Assembly (NCBI GenBank): GCA_000467935.1
Contig: KI259766.1
Coordinates: forward strand, 38,505-102,504
Reading direction: 5' to 3'
DNA length: 64,000 bases
DNA from: Peptostreptococcaceae bacterium oral taxon 113 str. W5053
GTDB taxonomy: Bacteria; Bacillota; Clostridia; Tissierellales; Peptoniphilaceae
Part shown: piece by piece, positions 18,243-27,150 of the stretch
How positions within the stretch are numbered: the stretch's first letter is position 1
Layout of the letters: the number at the start of each line of letters is the position of its first letter
Notes under the pieces: model-generated
What the model was told of the DNA's origin: nothing
What the model saw: only the letters and a program-made list of their open reading frames with translations
Databases searched by the model: none
Program-made: the position numbers and the translations under genes

Positions 18243-19382
18243 CTATTCTTCAATAATCTCATTTTCAGCAACCAGATAAACTTTATCGCTATCTGCTCGC
18301 CCAATGCTTTTCTCTGCTTCAATTGTAATATTTTCTACCACAATACAACGATTTAATTTTGCCTCCTTCCCAACAATACAATTAGACATAATAATACTAT
18401 CTATAACTTCCGCCCCTTTTTCTACTTTTACATTAGAAAATAAAACTGAATTTCTTACGGTTCCCGCTATATCACAACCTTCATTAATCAAAGAATTTTC
18501 TACTACAGAATTATTGTGAATATACTGAGGAGGTAAATTTCTGGATTGCGTAAATATCTTCCAGTTTCTATCTCTTAATTTTAATCCGTTATTCTTATCC
18601 AATAAATCCATATTTGACTGCCAATAACTCCTTACCGTTCCAACATCTTTCCAATATCCATCAAAAACGTAAGCATACATTGGAATGTCCCTGCTTAACA
18701 TTTTAGGCAATACATTTTTACCAAAATCATGTTCACTTTCCTCTTCTAAATTATCTTCAACCAAACCTTTTCTCAGTACCTTCCAGTCAAACACGTAAAT
18801 TCCCATAGAAGCCGTATTGCTTTTTGGTTGTTTTGGCTTCTCTTCAAACTGTACAATTTTCATATTTTCATCCGTATTGACAATACCAAATCGACTGGCA
18901 TCTTCAATAGGTACTTTAATTACAGCGATTGTTGCCTGCGATTGTTTTTCTTTGTGATACTTTAACAATAAATCATAATCCATTTTGTAAATATGATCTC
19001 CGGATAATATAAGTACATACTCACATCCTAATTGATCGATAAAGTCTATATTCTCATAGATTGCATTTGCCGTTCCCGTATACCACCGACCTCCATCTTC
19101 TGACATAAATGGAGAAAGAAGTCTAAGTCCCCCTATATTTCTATCATAGTCCCAAGCAGATCCAATTCCAATATGTTCATTTAACTTAAATGGTTTATAT
19201 TGGGTTAAAATACCGATATCTCGAATTCCAGAATTCGTTGAATTTGACAAAGCAAAATCAATAATACGATATTTTCCTCCATAGGGTACGGCAGGCTTCG
19301 CCATTTTAGAGGTCATATTCTTAAGTCTTGACCCCTGTCCTCCTGCTAACAACATTGCGACCACCTTATTTCTTACCGGCAT
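18243..19382 (-). CDS. glgC: Glucose-1-phosphate adenylyltransferase
   Basis: Makes ADP-glucose from ATP and glucose-1-phosphate, the committed step of glycogen synthesis. The 379 residues include MLLAGGQGSRLKNMT (catalytic loop, about 10-24), KPAVPYGGKYRIIDFALSN, GTANAIYENIDFI, LSGDHIYKMDY and the left-handed helix C-terminus. It overlaps the end of glgB by 17 bp, which suggests translational coupling, and is followed by glgD. Confidence 0.97.
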   Translation of the reverse strand: MPVRNKVVAMLLAGGQGSRLKNMTSKMAKPAVPYGGKYRIIDFALSNSTNSGIRDIGILTQYKPFKLNEHIGIGSAWDYDRNIGGLRLLSPFMSEDGGRWYTGTANAIYENIDFIDQLGCEYVLILSGDHIYKMDYDLLLKYHKEKQSQATIAVIKVPIEDASRFGIVNTDENMKIVQFEEKPKQPKSNTASMGIYVFDWKVLRKGLVEDNLEEESEHDFGKNVLPKMLSRDIPMYAYVFDGYWKDVGTVRSYWQSNMDLLDKNNGLKLRDRNWKIFTQSRNLPPQYIHNNSVVENSLINEGCDIAGTVRNSVLFSNVKVEKGAEVIDSIIMSNCIVGKEAKLNRCIVVENITIEAEKSIGRADSDKVYLVAENEIIEE

Positions 19383-21300
19383 TTCCTTCCCTCCTGTTGT
19401 TTTTTTCTTCTTGATATTCCAGCCATAAGCTACTTAAAGCCGGAATATCTACGGTCAACCTGTATTCTCTTCCATGAATGGGTTCTTTGGAAGTATAATA
19501 GGGTTTATTTCTCTCAATCCAACCACAGTATTTTTTATGTGCGGTATTTAAAACTACCTTATAACGCCCCTCTTGAGTTACTCCTATAGGATATATTTTA
19601 CGCTCTACCGGTGTAAAATTAAAAATACATACTAAACGATTTCCTTTTTTGTTAATTCGTTCAAATGCGATAATGCTTTCTTGATAATTCTCATGTTCAA
19701 TCCACTCAAATCCACTATAATTAGTATCTATTTCATAAAGACATGAATTTTTCCGATATAAACGATTTAATTCTTGAACAAAAGATTGAACCCCGCGATG
19801 CATTGGATAATCTAACAATAACCAGTCTAATCCTGTCCATTCATTCCATTCTATAAATTGTCCGAATTCATCACCCATAAAAAGCAATTTTTTGCCCGGA
19901 TGCGCAAACATATAGGCGTATAATAATTTTAATGAAGCAAACTTATCTTCATAACTTCCCGGAATTTTATTGATTAGACTCAATTTTCCATGTACAACTT
20001 CATCATGACTGAAAGGCAAAATGTAATTTTCAGAAAAACAATAGGTCATTGTAAAAGTCAAAGCATTCTGATGATCTTTTCGATAAATCGGATCTAATTT
20101 TATATATTCCAAAATATCATTCATCCAACCCATATTCCATTTAAAATTAAATCCTAATCCTCCATCTCGTGTCGGAGCTGTTACCAAAGGCCAAGCCGTA
20201 GATTCTTCGGCAATCATCAAGATATCCGGATACTCTCTAAAAATAACTTCATTTAGTTTCCTTAAAAAAGAAATAGCCTCTAAACTTTCCGTTCCCCCAT
20301 AAGCGTTTTTTAAGTCTTTACCTGTAAAATTTAGATACAACATGTAAGCTACTGCATCTACCCTGAAACCGTCAATATGATAATATTCTTTCCAATACAA
20401 GGCACCAGAAATCAAAAAACTTTGTACTTCCGGTTTTGAAAAATCAAAATTTCGGGTCCCCCATTGATTGTTATCCGCTCTATATTCATCTTGCCATTCA
20501 TAACAATTGCTTCCGTCAAATCTGGCTAATCCATGATCATCGCTACAGAAATGCACCGGAACCCAGTCTAAGATTACTCCAATATTTTTTTTGTGAAATT
20601 CATTTACTAAAACCATAAAGTCTTCCGGTGTTCCGAAGCGTGAAGTTGGAGCAAAATATCCGGTAGACTGATATCCCCAAGATCCATCGTATGGGTACTC
20701 TGTAATAGGCATGAATTCAACATGGGTATATCCCATAGAATAAACATAAGGTACTAGTTCTCCTGCCAATTCTCTGTATGAATACAATTGATTATCTTCT
20801 TTCCTTTTCCATGAGCTTAAATTGACTTCATAAATACTCATAGGACTATTATAAACATCCTTTTTATTCTTTGCTTTCAACCACTTCTGATCATCCCATT
20901 GAAAATCTTTTAATGGATAATATTTTGATGCCGATTTAGGACGTTCTTCCGCATGAAATGCATAAGGGTCCGCTTTATAACGAATTTCATTGTTCGGTCC
21001 AACAATTCGATATTTATAAGCATCAAAAACTTCCACGTTGTAGACTACAATTTGCCAAATACCTGTCCCTTCAATTCGCCTTAAAGGCAAATCATATTCA
21101 TTCCATTGATTAAAATCGCCAATTAAATTCACATATTTTGCATTCGGTGCCCAAACCGCAAAACGAACTGCATTGCTATCTGATTCTACCGGATGAGCTC
21201 CCAAAAATCGATAAGAACGATAATTTGTCCCTTCATGAAACAAATAAGCATCTTCGCTTCCTGAATTCGGATAATAAAAATCATGTTTGTAGACTTTCAT
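19366..21300 (-). CDS. glgB: 1,4-alpha-glucan branching enzyme (GH13)
   Basis: Introduces alpha-1,6 branches into glycogen. The 644 residues carry a CBM48-type N-domain (AVWAPNAKYVNLIGDFNQW, near 50-66) and then the GH13 core: LDWVPVHF, DGFRVDAVAYMLY (nucleophile Asp), MIAEEST (Glu) and PFSHDEVVHGK. The fold ends with a C-terminal beta domain. It is the first gene of the glg operon, with AAGGGAGA 6 bp before the ATG. Upstream lies a long intergenic region with an AT-rich hairpin. Confidence 0.97.
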   Translation of the reverse strand: MKVYKHDFYYPNSGSEDAYLFHEGTNYRSYRFLGAHPVESDSNAVRFAVWAPNAKYVNLIGDFNQWNEYDLPLRRIEGTGIWQIVVYNVEVFDAYKYRIVGPNNEIRYKADPYAFHAEERPKSASKYYPLKDFQWDDQKWLKAKNKKDVYNSPMSIYEVNLSSWKRKEDNQLYSYRELAGELVPYVYSMGYTHVEFMPITEYPYDGSWGYQSTGYFAPTSRFGTPEDFMVLVNEFHKKNIGVILDWVPVHFCSDDHGLARFDGSNCYEWQDEYRADNNQWGTRNFDFSKPEVQSFLISGALYWKEYYHIDGFRVDAVAYMLYLNFTGKDLKNAYGGTESLEAISFLRKLNEVIFREYPDILMIAEESTAWPLVTAPTRDGGLGFNFKWNMGWMNDILEYIKLDPIYRKDHQNALTFTMTYCFSENYILPFSHDEVVHGKLSLINKIPGSYEDKFASLKLLYAYMFAHPGKKLLFMGDEFGQFIEWNEWTGLDWLLLDYPMHRGVQSFVQELNRLYRKNSCLYEIDTNYSGFEWIEHENYQESIIAFERINKKGNRLVCIFNFTPVERKIYPIGVTQEGRYKVVLNTAHKKYCGWIERNKPYYTSKEPIHGREYRLTVDIPALSSLWLEYQEEKNNRREGNAGKK

Positions 21301-21949
21301 TTTTTCTTCTCCCTTAAATTCTCTTAAAGAACCTTTCTATGTATTTCTTTACCCAATTTTACCATATAAAAAAGGAAAATTCTCAAATTTAAAATTTCTT
21401 TAAAAATTTTCCTTTTAAATCTTATTCTTTCACAGTAACATCTTTTAACAAATACCCGATTTTCCTCTATGATATGGAATCAAAATTTTAACCATTTCCT
21501 CCATTATAATAAATAATGCAATAAGATTACTAATGATTTGAGATACCCCACTAAACATGTCTCTAGTATGACAAATAAACCCAGTTATCGAAATATTAAA
21601 AATCATTGGAATTTTATATCTGCTTCAGGTCTTAAAACTCAAACCATAATCATACGCTTAAGAGTTTTTAAAAAGAAAGTTAATTCAAAAACAATGGAGT
21701 AGTATCATTTAAATGCAGTCGTTAAAATCACCATGTAGATGATATCATGTTATTAAAAAGGTGGAAGCGTATATCTCGTAATAATAAACCATCCCTTCTG
21801 TTTTGTGGTTGTCCTGTTCAATTCGGTTACAGCAAAATTCAGATTGACACCCGATTTGTTTTTTCTCTAATTTTGAATAAAAATCGACTAAGGTGTTGTT
21901 GTCGGTCGCTTAAATCTTTAGCAAATATTTTATACATCAGTTATTTTTT
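21301..21949. other. Intergenic region upstream of glgB, no gene seen
   Basis: Both strands are broken by stops. Near 21365-21420 an AT-rich hairpin (AAAAGGAAAATT with AATTTTCCTTTT) lies close to a possible minus-strand promoter (TTGAGA, then extended -10 TGGTAAAAT) for glgB. At about 21635-21675 arms AAAACTC and GAGTTTT could form a second hairpin. Either could end the hcp operon or attenuate glgB. No recognisable coding remnant. Confidence 0.4.
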
Positions 21950-23581
21950 TCACACATTCATAAACAATTCAATATCATCTTCTACTTCACCGATTCCTGC
22001 GATTCCGAATTTATCTACGAGAACTTTTCCCACATTTGGAGACAGGAATCCAGGCAAAGTCGGTCCTAAGTGAATATTTTTGACGCCTAAGTAAAGAAGT
22101 GCCAGCAATACGATTACCGCTTTTTGTTCATACCATGCAATATTGAAAGCTATAGGCAATTCATTAATGTCATCTAATCCGAAAATTTCTTTCAACTTCA
22201 ATGCTATTACAGCTAAAGAGTAAGAGTCGTTACACTGTCCTGCATCCAAAACTCTCGGAATACCGTTGATATCACCTAAATTCAGTTTATTGTATCGATA
22301 TTTTGCACAACCTGCTGTCAAGATAACGGTATCTTTCGGTATTTTTTTGGCAAATTCAGTGTAATAATTTCTGGTTTTCATTCTGCCATCACAACCTGCC
22401 ATAACGAAGAATTTCTTAATAGCTCCGGTTTTTATAGCTTCTACAATCTGATCGGATAGTGAAATCACTTGATTATGAGCAAATCCGCCTATAATGCTTC
22501 CTGTCTCTATTTCCTTTGGTGCAGGAAGTTTTTTGGCAAGATCAACGATTTCAGAAAAGTCTTTTTTTCCGTTTTCATCAGCTACAATATGCTTACATCC
22601 CGGATAACCGGTAGAGCCTGTAGTAAAAATTCTCCTTCGTATTTCTTCACTTCTTGGCGGAACGATACAATTTGTCGTAAACAATATTGGTCCGTTAAAT
22701 GATTCAAATTCTTCTAATTGTTTCCACCATGCATTGCCATAGTTACCTGCAAAATGTTCATATTTTTTGAACTTGGGATAGTAATGAGCCGGTAGCATTT
22801 CACTATGAGTATATACATCAATCCCGGTATCTGTAGTCTGTTCCAACAACTGCTCCAAATCCGTCAAATCATGCCCAGATATTAATATTGCAGGATTGTC
22901 TCTCACGCCAATGTTTACCTTCGTAAGTTCAGGCTGTCCGTATTTACTTGTATTTGCCTCATCAAGTAATGCCATCGCCTTTACCCCGAACTCTCCAGTC
23001 TTCAAGGTTAAATCAACCAATTCATCAACATTACGGGAATCATCTAATGTTGATGACAAAGCCTCGCACATAAACGCTAGAATTTCAGGATTCTTCCTAC
23101 CTATGTTCCAGGCATGCTCTGTATAAGCTGCCATTCCCTTTAATCCATAAATAATCATTTCTCTAAGTGATCTTATATCTTCACTCTCTGTTGACAATAC
23201 ACCTACAGAAGATGCTTTTTCCAACATTTTTTCTTTTGATTCTACAACAAAGGTTGATGCATCGTGTAAATTTCGAGTATTTGTATTTTTTCTTATATCA
23301 TCGCGTAATATAATCATTCTTTTAATTTGATTTTCAATAGATTCTTCGTCAAAATTAGCATTTGTAATCGTCATAAAAAGACTATTTAAAAATTGGTAGT
23401 TTAACTCATTTAATTCTCTCACATCAACCTTTCCTTTGACTACGATTTCCGAAATCCCTTTTAAGGTGTATATCAATAAATCTTGAAGTTTCGCAACATC
23501 TTCACTTTTACCGCATACACCTCTTACCGTACAACCTGTTCCTTTCGCTGTTTCCTGACATTGATAGCAAAACATAGTCAT
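21950..23581 (-). CDS. hcp: Hydroxylamine reductase / hybrid cluster protein
   Basis: An iron-sulfur-oxygen hybrid-cluster enzyme that detoxifies nitric oxide or hydroxylamine. The 543 residues have an N-terminal cluster motif with cysteines at 5, 8, 17 and 23 (FCYQCQETAKGTGC..GVCGK). Hybrid-cluster ligands are visible later: ISGHDL, YTHSEMLPAHYYP, NCIVPP, GYPGCKHI, AGCDGRM, LTAGCAKYRYNK and LDAGQCNDSYS. AGGAGG precedes the ATG. It is the last gene of the cluster that begins at 25484, behind a Crp/Fnr-type operator. Confidence 0.97.
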   Translation of the reverse strand: MTMFCYQCQETAKGTGCTVRGVCGKSEDVAKLQDLLIYTLKGISEIVVKGKVDVRELNELNYQFLNSLFMTITNANFDEESIENQIKRMIILRDDIRKNTNTRNLHDASTFVVESKEKMLEKASSVGVLSTESEDIRSLREMIIYGLKGMAAYTEHAWNIGRKNPEILAFMCEALSSTLDDSRNVDELVDLTLKTGEFGVKAMALLDEANTSKYGQPELTKVNIGVRDNPAILISGHDLTDLEQLLEQTTDTGIDVYTHSEMLPAHYYPKFKKYEHFAGNYGNAWWKQLEEFESFNGPILFTTNCIVPPRSEEIRRRIFTTGSTGYPGCKHIVADENGKKDFSEIVDLAKKLPAPKEIETGSIIGGFAHNQVISLSDQIVEAIKTGAIKKFFVMAGCDGRMKTRNYYTEFAKKIPKDTVILTAGCAKYRYNKLNLGDINGIPRVLDAGQCNDSYSLAVIALKLKEIFGLDDINELPIAFNIAWYEQKAVIVLLALLYLGVKNIHLGPTLPGFLSPNVGKVLVDKFGIAGIGEVEDDIELFMNV

Positions 23582-23848
23582 CTAATTTTCCTCCTCTTCA
23601 ATTTTAAAGATGTTTATTACATCTGCATCCGGACAACAAAATCTTGAATCCCCGGTGCGTGAAACCGGAATTGTACCTCCATATCTCACAATATCAATCA
23701 TCGGAAACAGCGTATGCATTACCAAAGGACACAATAAACCTCTATCGTGATCATAATCCCAACTATCTCCTATTTTGTGCCCTCTATGGCAGTGTCCTTG
23801 TCCAATTTTGTCAACAAGGATAATTTTTATTTTCGGTCTTTTAGGCAT
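23582..23848 (-). CDS. TIGR04076-family small cysteine protein
   Basis: An 88-residue protein of the TIGR04076 type: KIKIILVDKIGQGHCHRGHKIGD, then GLLCPLVMHTLFPMIDIVRYGG and a C-terminal FCCPDADVINIFKI. The conserved cysteines suggest metal or cluster contact, but the role is unknown. The ATG at 23848 follows GGGGTG; a frame 12 codons longer lacks a spaced site. It sits tightly between a cupin gene and hcp, so it is likely part of the same stress response. Confidence 0.75.
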   Translation of the reverse strand: MPKRPKIKIILVDKIGQGHCHRGHKIGDSWDYDHDRGLLCPLVMHTLFPMIDIVRYGGTIPVSRTGDSRFCCPDADVINIFKIEEEEN

Positions 23849-23894
23849 GATTTTTTTCACCCCTTTTGTGCTATATAATGCCATACCTTCACAC

Positions 23895-24548
23895 TTATTC
23901 CAAAGTCAAAAGTAGACCCATTTTGAATTTCTTTTCCGCTTTCACATAGTGTTTTCCAGCTTTTGCAAAATAGAAGTTTTCACCTGCCTTTATGGTATGC
24001 TCTGTTCCTTCGTATCCGATTATTGCTTTTCCATCCAGTACAAATATGATTGCTTCTCCCGGTGCTGCATGTTCCGATAAACCTGTACCGGCATCGAACG
24101 CCATTACTACAAACTTCATTTTGTCATTGTGAACTACATCCATATTTACGATTTTTCCATCTTGATATTGCACTAAATTTCCTAGTTGAAAAACTTCACC
24201 TGCTTTTACTGCCCTGTTCATAAAATCATCCTTCCTTACTGCTATTTCTGTAAACACAGCTCCCAACTCCGTTTTCATACCTACTGGCGCATTGAATGGT
24301 ATAACAATACTTTCACTTTCTCTTAATCTTCTTGTACTTCCAACAAATCCATATACCTCCAGTTCTCCCTCTGCCAAAATGATAAACTTATAATAAGGGA
24401 ATAATTCTACACTGATATCGGTACCTTTTGCCATAGAAAAATAGGATATATAGTTTTCTCCGCCATGCACTTCTTTTGATATGGTGCAACCTTCGAGCGC
24501 TTTATTATCTTTTGCTATGGAAAATACTTTACCTGCATCTTCTTTCAT
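23895..24548 (-). CDS. Two-domain cupin protein
   Basis: A 217-residue protein with two cupin barrels. The second (about 130-205) has the clear signature LSEHAAPGEAIIFVLDGKAIIGYEG and GENFYFAKAGKHY, with metal-type histidines. The first (about 20-105) is more diverged. Cupins of this type often bind a metal or small ligand; the substrate is unknown. The ATG at 24548 is preferred (GAGGTG close upstream) over a GTG at 24560. It is the third gene of the hcp operon, with an 18-bp gap from the DUF1858 gene. Confidence 0.85.
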   Translation of the reverse strand: MKEDAGKVFSIAKDNKALEGCTISKEVHGGENYISYFSMAKGTDISVELFPYYKFIILAEGELEVYGFVGSTRRLRESESIVIPFNAPVGMKTELGAVFTEIAVRKDDFMNRAVKAGEVFQLGNLVQYQDGKIVNMDVVHNDKMKFVVMAFDAGTGLSEHAAPGEAIIFVLDGKAIIGYEGTEHTIKAGENFYFAKAGKHYVKAEKKFKMGLLLTLE

Positions 24549-24566
24549 TTCGCACCTCACTTCCTT

Positions 24567-24788
24567 TTAGTTGTGTGATGCTATGAGTTCCTTCAATTTT
24601 TCAATGAACACATCAACTTCCATTTCAGCTTTTTCACTCATCATAGATAAGTCTGCTTTCCCCAACATTACTTTAGCAAGAGGGGTATGAAGTAACTTGA
24701 ATTTATCATTTATTTTAATAAGCTCCTCTTTTAACCAAGGATATTCAGCCAACAGGTCTTTCAACTTGGTTTTGTTTGTAATTTCCAT
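24567..24788 (-). CDS. DUF1858-domain protein
   Basis: A 73-residue protein with the DUF1858 pattern: KLKDLLAEYPWLKEELIKINDKFKLLHTP and a long C-terminal helix. DUF1858 domains accompany hybrid-cluster and nitrogen-oxide genes in anaerobes and are thought to bind a ligand or iron-sulfur partner; the role is not known. AAGGAGGA precedes the ATG. It is second in the operon, 9 bp after the DUF2249 gene. Confidence 0.8.
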   Translation of the reverse strand: MEITNKTKLKDLLAEYPWLKEELIKINDKFKLLHTPLAKVMLGKADLSMMSEKAEMEVDVFIEKLKELIASHN

Positions 24789-24797
24789 AGTTCCTCC

Positions 24798-25484
24798 TTA
24801 TACTACTTTTATATCCGAATTTTTTTCGCTGAACTTTTCCTTTAATGTCTGTACAATTTCGGAACGTTCTTTTCTCTGTGTTTCCATTTGTTTTATCATT
24901 TTATACGCTGCAAACAGTGTGGATGGACCTATTTCAGAGCTGAAATAACCTATTCCCTGATTCCATACCAACAACTCAAATACATCATCCAATGCCGCGC
25001 TATCGATTCCCGATATATAGGCTTTTACCAGTTCTCTTGTAGCTTGACGCATTCTGCCCGCGCCTACCGCATTTGTTAAAGATAGCAATAATCTGATTTC
25101 ATAGGGGAGATATCTCTTGTTATCATTCCATGTAAGATCCCAAAATTCTACAGCTATCTTTCCAAGTTTTTCATCGATCATAGGCATATTGGTAAGTGCT
25201 GCCGGACGCATCGGGATATCCTTGTCCTGTTGTTTTATGACTGCTCTGTAAAAATGTGCATGAAATTCCGTCTCTGACACTTGTTCTGTATGATGTTCAA
25301 AGCCTAAATCTTCCATCACCTCGTAAAGAGGAATAGGCTCGAAGCTTTGTATGATAGTAACTCCTTCTCCTTGCGGCAATTTACTCACTTGTTTTTTCAA
25401 TCCTTGAAAAAAGTTTCCGACAACACCTCTCACATCAATTTTCCTAAATTTGTCTACCTTGTTTTTCCAATCTGTATAAGTCAT
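24798..25484 (-). CDS. DUF2249 domain protein with AhpD-like C-terminal region
   Basis: A 228-residue protein. The N-terminal DUF2249 domain (about 15-90) shows KIDVRGVVGNFFQGLKKQV and EGVTIIQSFEPIPLYEVM. The C-terminal half (about 110-225) resembles carboxymuconolactone-decarboxylase/AhpD helices (LLLSLTNAVGAGRMRQATRE, LVWNQGIGYF) but lacks the usual CxxC. DUF2249 is often found in nitrogen-oxide stress clusters. It is the first gene of the hcp operon. A 14-bp palindrome lies 41.5 bp upstream of its predicted start of transcription. Confidence 0.78.
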   Translation of the reverse strand: MTYTDWKNKVDKFRKIDVRGVVGNFFQGLKKQVSKLPQGEGVTIIQSFEPIPLYEVMEDLGFEHHTEQVSETEFHAHFYRAVIKQQDKDIPMRPAALTNMPMIDEKLGKIAVEFWDLTWNDNKRYLPYEIRLLLSLTNAVGAGRMRQATRELVKAYISGIDSAALDDVFELLVWNQGIGYFSSEIGPSTLFAAYKMIKQMETQRKERSEIVQTLKEKFSEKNSDIKVV

Positions 25485-25528
25485 TTTATACCTCCTATTT
25501 TTCTAAAAAATTACCTTTCATTAACTTT

Positions 25529-25570
25529 ATGATACCTTACTTTGATAGATTTATATGTGGTTTTAACCAC
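25529..25570 (-). promoter_or_regulatory. Class II Crp/Fnr-type activator site and -10 of the hcp operon
   Basis: The perfect palindrome GTGGTTTTAACCAC (25557-25570) is centred 34.5 bp from the last base of a -10 TATCAT (25529-25534). This puts its centre at -41.5 from the predicted +1 (25522). The same spacing occurs at the ferredoxin gene. There is no good -35, as expected for an activator-dependent promoter. Confidence 0.75.
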
Positions 25571-25586
25571 TTTTCTGATTTTTATT

Positions 25587-26366
25587 TTATATATCTAAAA
25601 TTCTTCCGTTTCTTGTAATGGTTACAATCTGCCATGGTATAAATTTGCCGCTATTTCGAAGGGCATTTTCTGTTGCTATCTGCATACCTCCACAGCAAGG
25701 CACTTCCATTCTGACAACCGTAACGCTTTTGATATTATTTTCTGCTATGATTTGCGTCAATTTTTCGCTATAATCCCAATCATCCAATTTAGGACAACCT
25801 ATTAGCGTTATCTTGCCTTTCATAAACTCATCATGCAGATTGGCATAAGCAAAAGCTGTACAGTCTGCTGCAATCAACAACTTTGCACCATCGAAGAAAG
25901 GCGCTTTCACAGGTACCAATTTGATTTGACACGGCCATTGTCCAAGTCTTGAAACAGGCTTTGTGTATCCTCTTTCCATTTGCGTTTCCTCCTCTTCTTC
26001 AGACTTGTCAAATGTCATAAATCTTGAACCGGAACAGCCTTGTTTCGCCGCATGCATTGCCATTTGTCTTTGTATCATCTTTTCATGTTCTGTCATCTTG
26101 TTGTTCTCCTTTAATAATTGTTCCGCTTTTTCTCTTTGCATTTTTTGAACTGCTTCTTCGTCATATTCTTTAGCTTCCCGCTCTTCAAATGTAATAGCTT
26201 CTTGAGGGCAATTCGGCAAACAGTCTCCAAGTCCGTCACAAAAATTTTCTCTCACCAACTTTGCTTTGCCATCTATGATGTCTATGGCTCCTTCGTGACA
26301 TGCCGTCACACATAACCCGCATCCGTCGCATTTATCTTCCTCTATTCTTATTATCTTTCTTATCAT
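25587..26366 (-). CDS. Ferredoxin-domain iron-sulfur protein of the Hcp cluster
   Basis: A 259-residue protein. The N-terminal ferredoxin domain has one classic cluster motif with cysteines at 13, 16, 19 and 23 (DKCDGCGLCVTACHEGA). The second is altered (C43-x5-C49-x3-C53), so one cluster may be unusual. A charged linker (about 65-110) follows, then a C-terminal domain with ADCTAF, IGCPKLDD and VPCCGGM cysteines. It could pass electrons to Hcp; that is inference from neighbours. The ATG at 26366 follows GGAGGAG. It is divergent from the Crp/Fnr regulator gene. Confidence 0.85.
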   Translation of the reverse strand: MIRKIIRIEEDKCDGCGLCVTACHEGAIDIIDGKAKLVRENFCDGLGDCLPNCPQEAITFEEREAKEYDEEAVQKMQREKAEQLLKENNKMTEHEKMIQRQMAMHAAKQGCSGSRFMTFDKSEEEEETQMERGYTKPVSRLGQWPCQIKLVPVKAPFFDGAKLLIAADCTAFAYANLHDEFMKGKITLIGCPKLDDWDYSEKLTQIIAENNIKSVTVVRMEVPCCGGMQIATENALRNSGKFIPWQIVTITRNGRILDI

Positions 26367-26394
26367 AAAGACTCCTCCTTGACTCTCTAAATAC

Positions 26395-26436
26395 ATTGTA
26401 GTATATTATTCGCATACAATAAGTGGTAGTTACCAC
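26395..26436 (-). promoter_or_regulatory. Class II Crp/Fnr-type activator site and -10 of the ferredoxin gene
   Basis: The perfect palindrome GTGGTAGTTACCAC (26423-26436) is centred 34.5 bp from the last base of a -10 TACAAT (26395-26400), thus at -41.5 from the predicted +1 (26388). It lies in the intergenic gap shared with the regulator gene at 26464. Confidence 0.75.
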
Positions 26437-26463
26437 ATTTTTAAAAAATTATTAGGGGTACTT

Positions 26464-27150
26464 ATGAAACTATCATCCGTCAAAAATTTTGTCATTTTTA
26501 AAGGAATGTCCGACGAAGAAATTCAATCTGCTCTTGAAGTTCTTCGTTATGACAAAAAAAGCTACGAAAAAGGAGAAACAATCTTACATGCAGGCTCTAC
26601 CACAAGAAAAATGGGAATTGTTTTATCCGGAAGTGTTACTGTAGAAAGCATAGATTTATTGGGAAATAAGACTATACTTTCACATATAAGTGTTGGAGAT
26701 TTTTTTGCGGAAACCTATGCATTTTTAGGCAATGAGTCTATGGCTGTCGATGTTTGTGCCAATGAAAATTGTAAAATATTCTTTTTAAATATAGGAAACA
26801 TAACAACTTCTTATCATTCCAGTTTTGAATCTTGGAAAACAAAACTGATAACGAATTTGCTGACCATATCCACACGAAAAAATCTTTTTCTCTCCAACAG
26901 AGTCTTCCATACGACTTCCAAAACAATCCGAGGGAAGCTTATCTCCTATTTAAGTTTTATTTCCATAAAAAAACAAAAAAATGAATTTAAAATTCCCTTT
27001 GACAGACAACAACTTGCTGATTATTTAAATGTCGACAGAACTGCATTATCAAAAGAAATAGGCAAAATGCAAAAGGAAGGATTAATAATCTGTAAGAAAA
27101 ATCACTTCATACTGAAAGAAAGCATGTATAAAGAGTTCGATATTCTCTGA
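26464..27150 (+). CDS. Crp/Fnr-family regulator (HcpR-like)
   Basis: A 228-residue regulator. An N-terminal cyclic-nucleotide-fold sensor (about 10-120; ILHAGSTTRKMGIVLSGSV, ISVGDFFAE) precedes a C-terminal winged helix-turn-helix (FDRQQLADYLNVDRTALSKE, about 178-197). There is no N-terminal FNR cysteine set. Its position beside the hcp-type genes and the two matching palindromes suggest an HcpR-like nitrosative-stress activator. Target assignment is inference. RBS: TAGGGGTACTT before the ATG. Confidence 0.88.
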   Translation: MKLSSVKNFVIFKGMSDEEIQSALEVLRYDKKSYEKGETILHAGSTTRKMGIVLSGSVTVESIDLLGNKTILSHISVGDFFAETYAFLGNESMAVDVCANENCKIFFLNIGNITTSYHSSFESWKTKLITNLLTISTRKNLFLSNRVFHTTSKTIRGKLISYLSFISIKKQKNEFKIPFDRQQLADYLNVDRTALSKEIGKMQKEGLIICKKNHFILKESMYKEFDIL

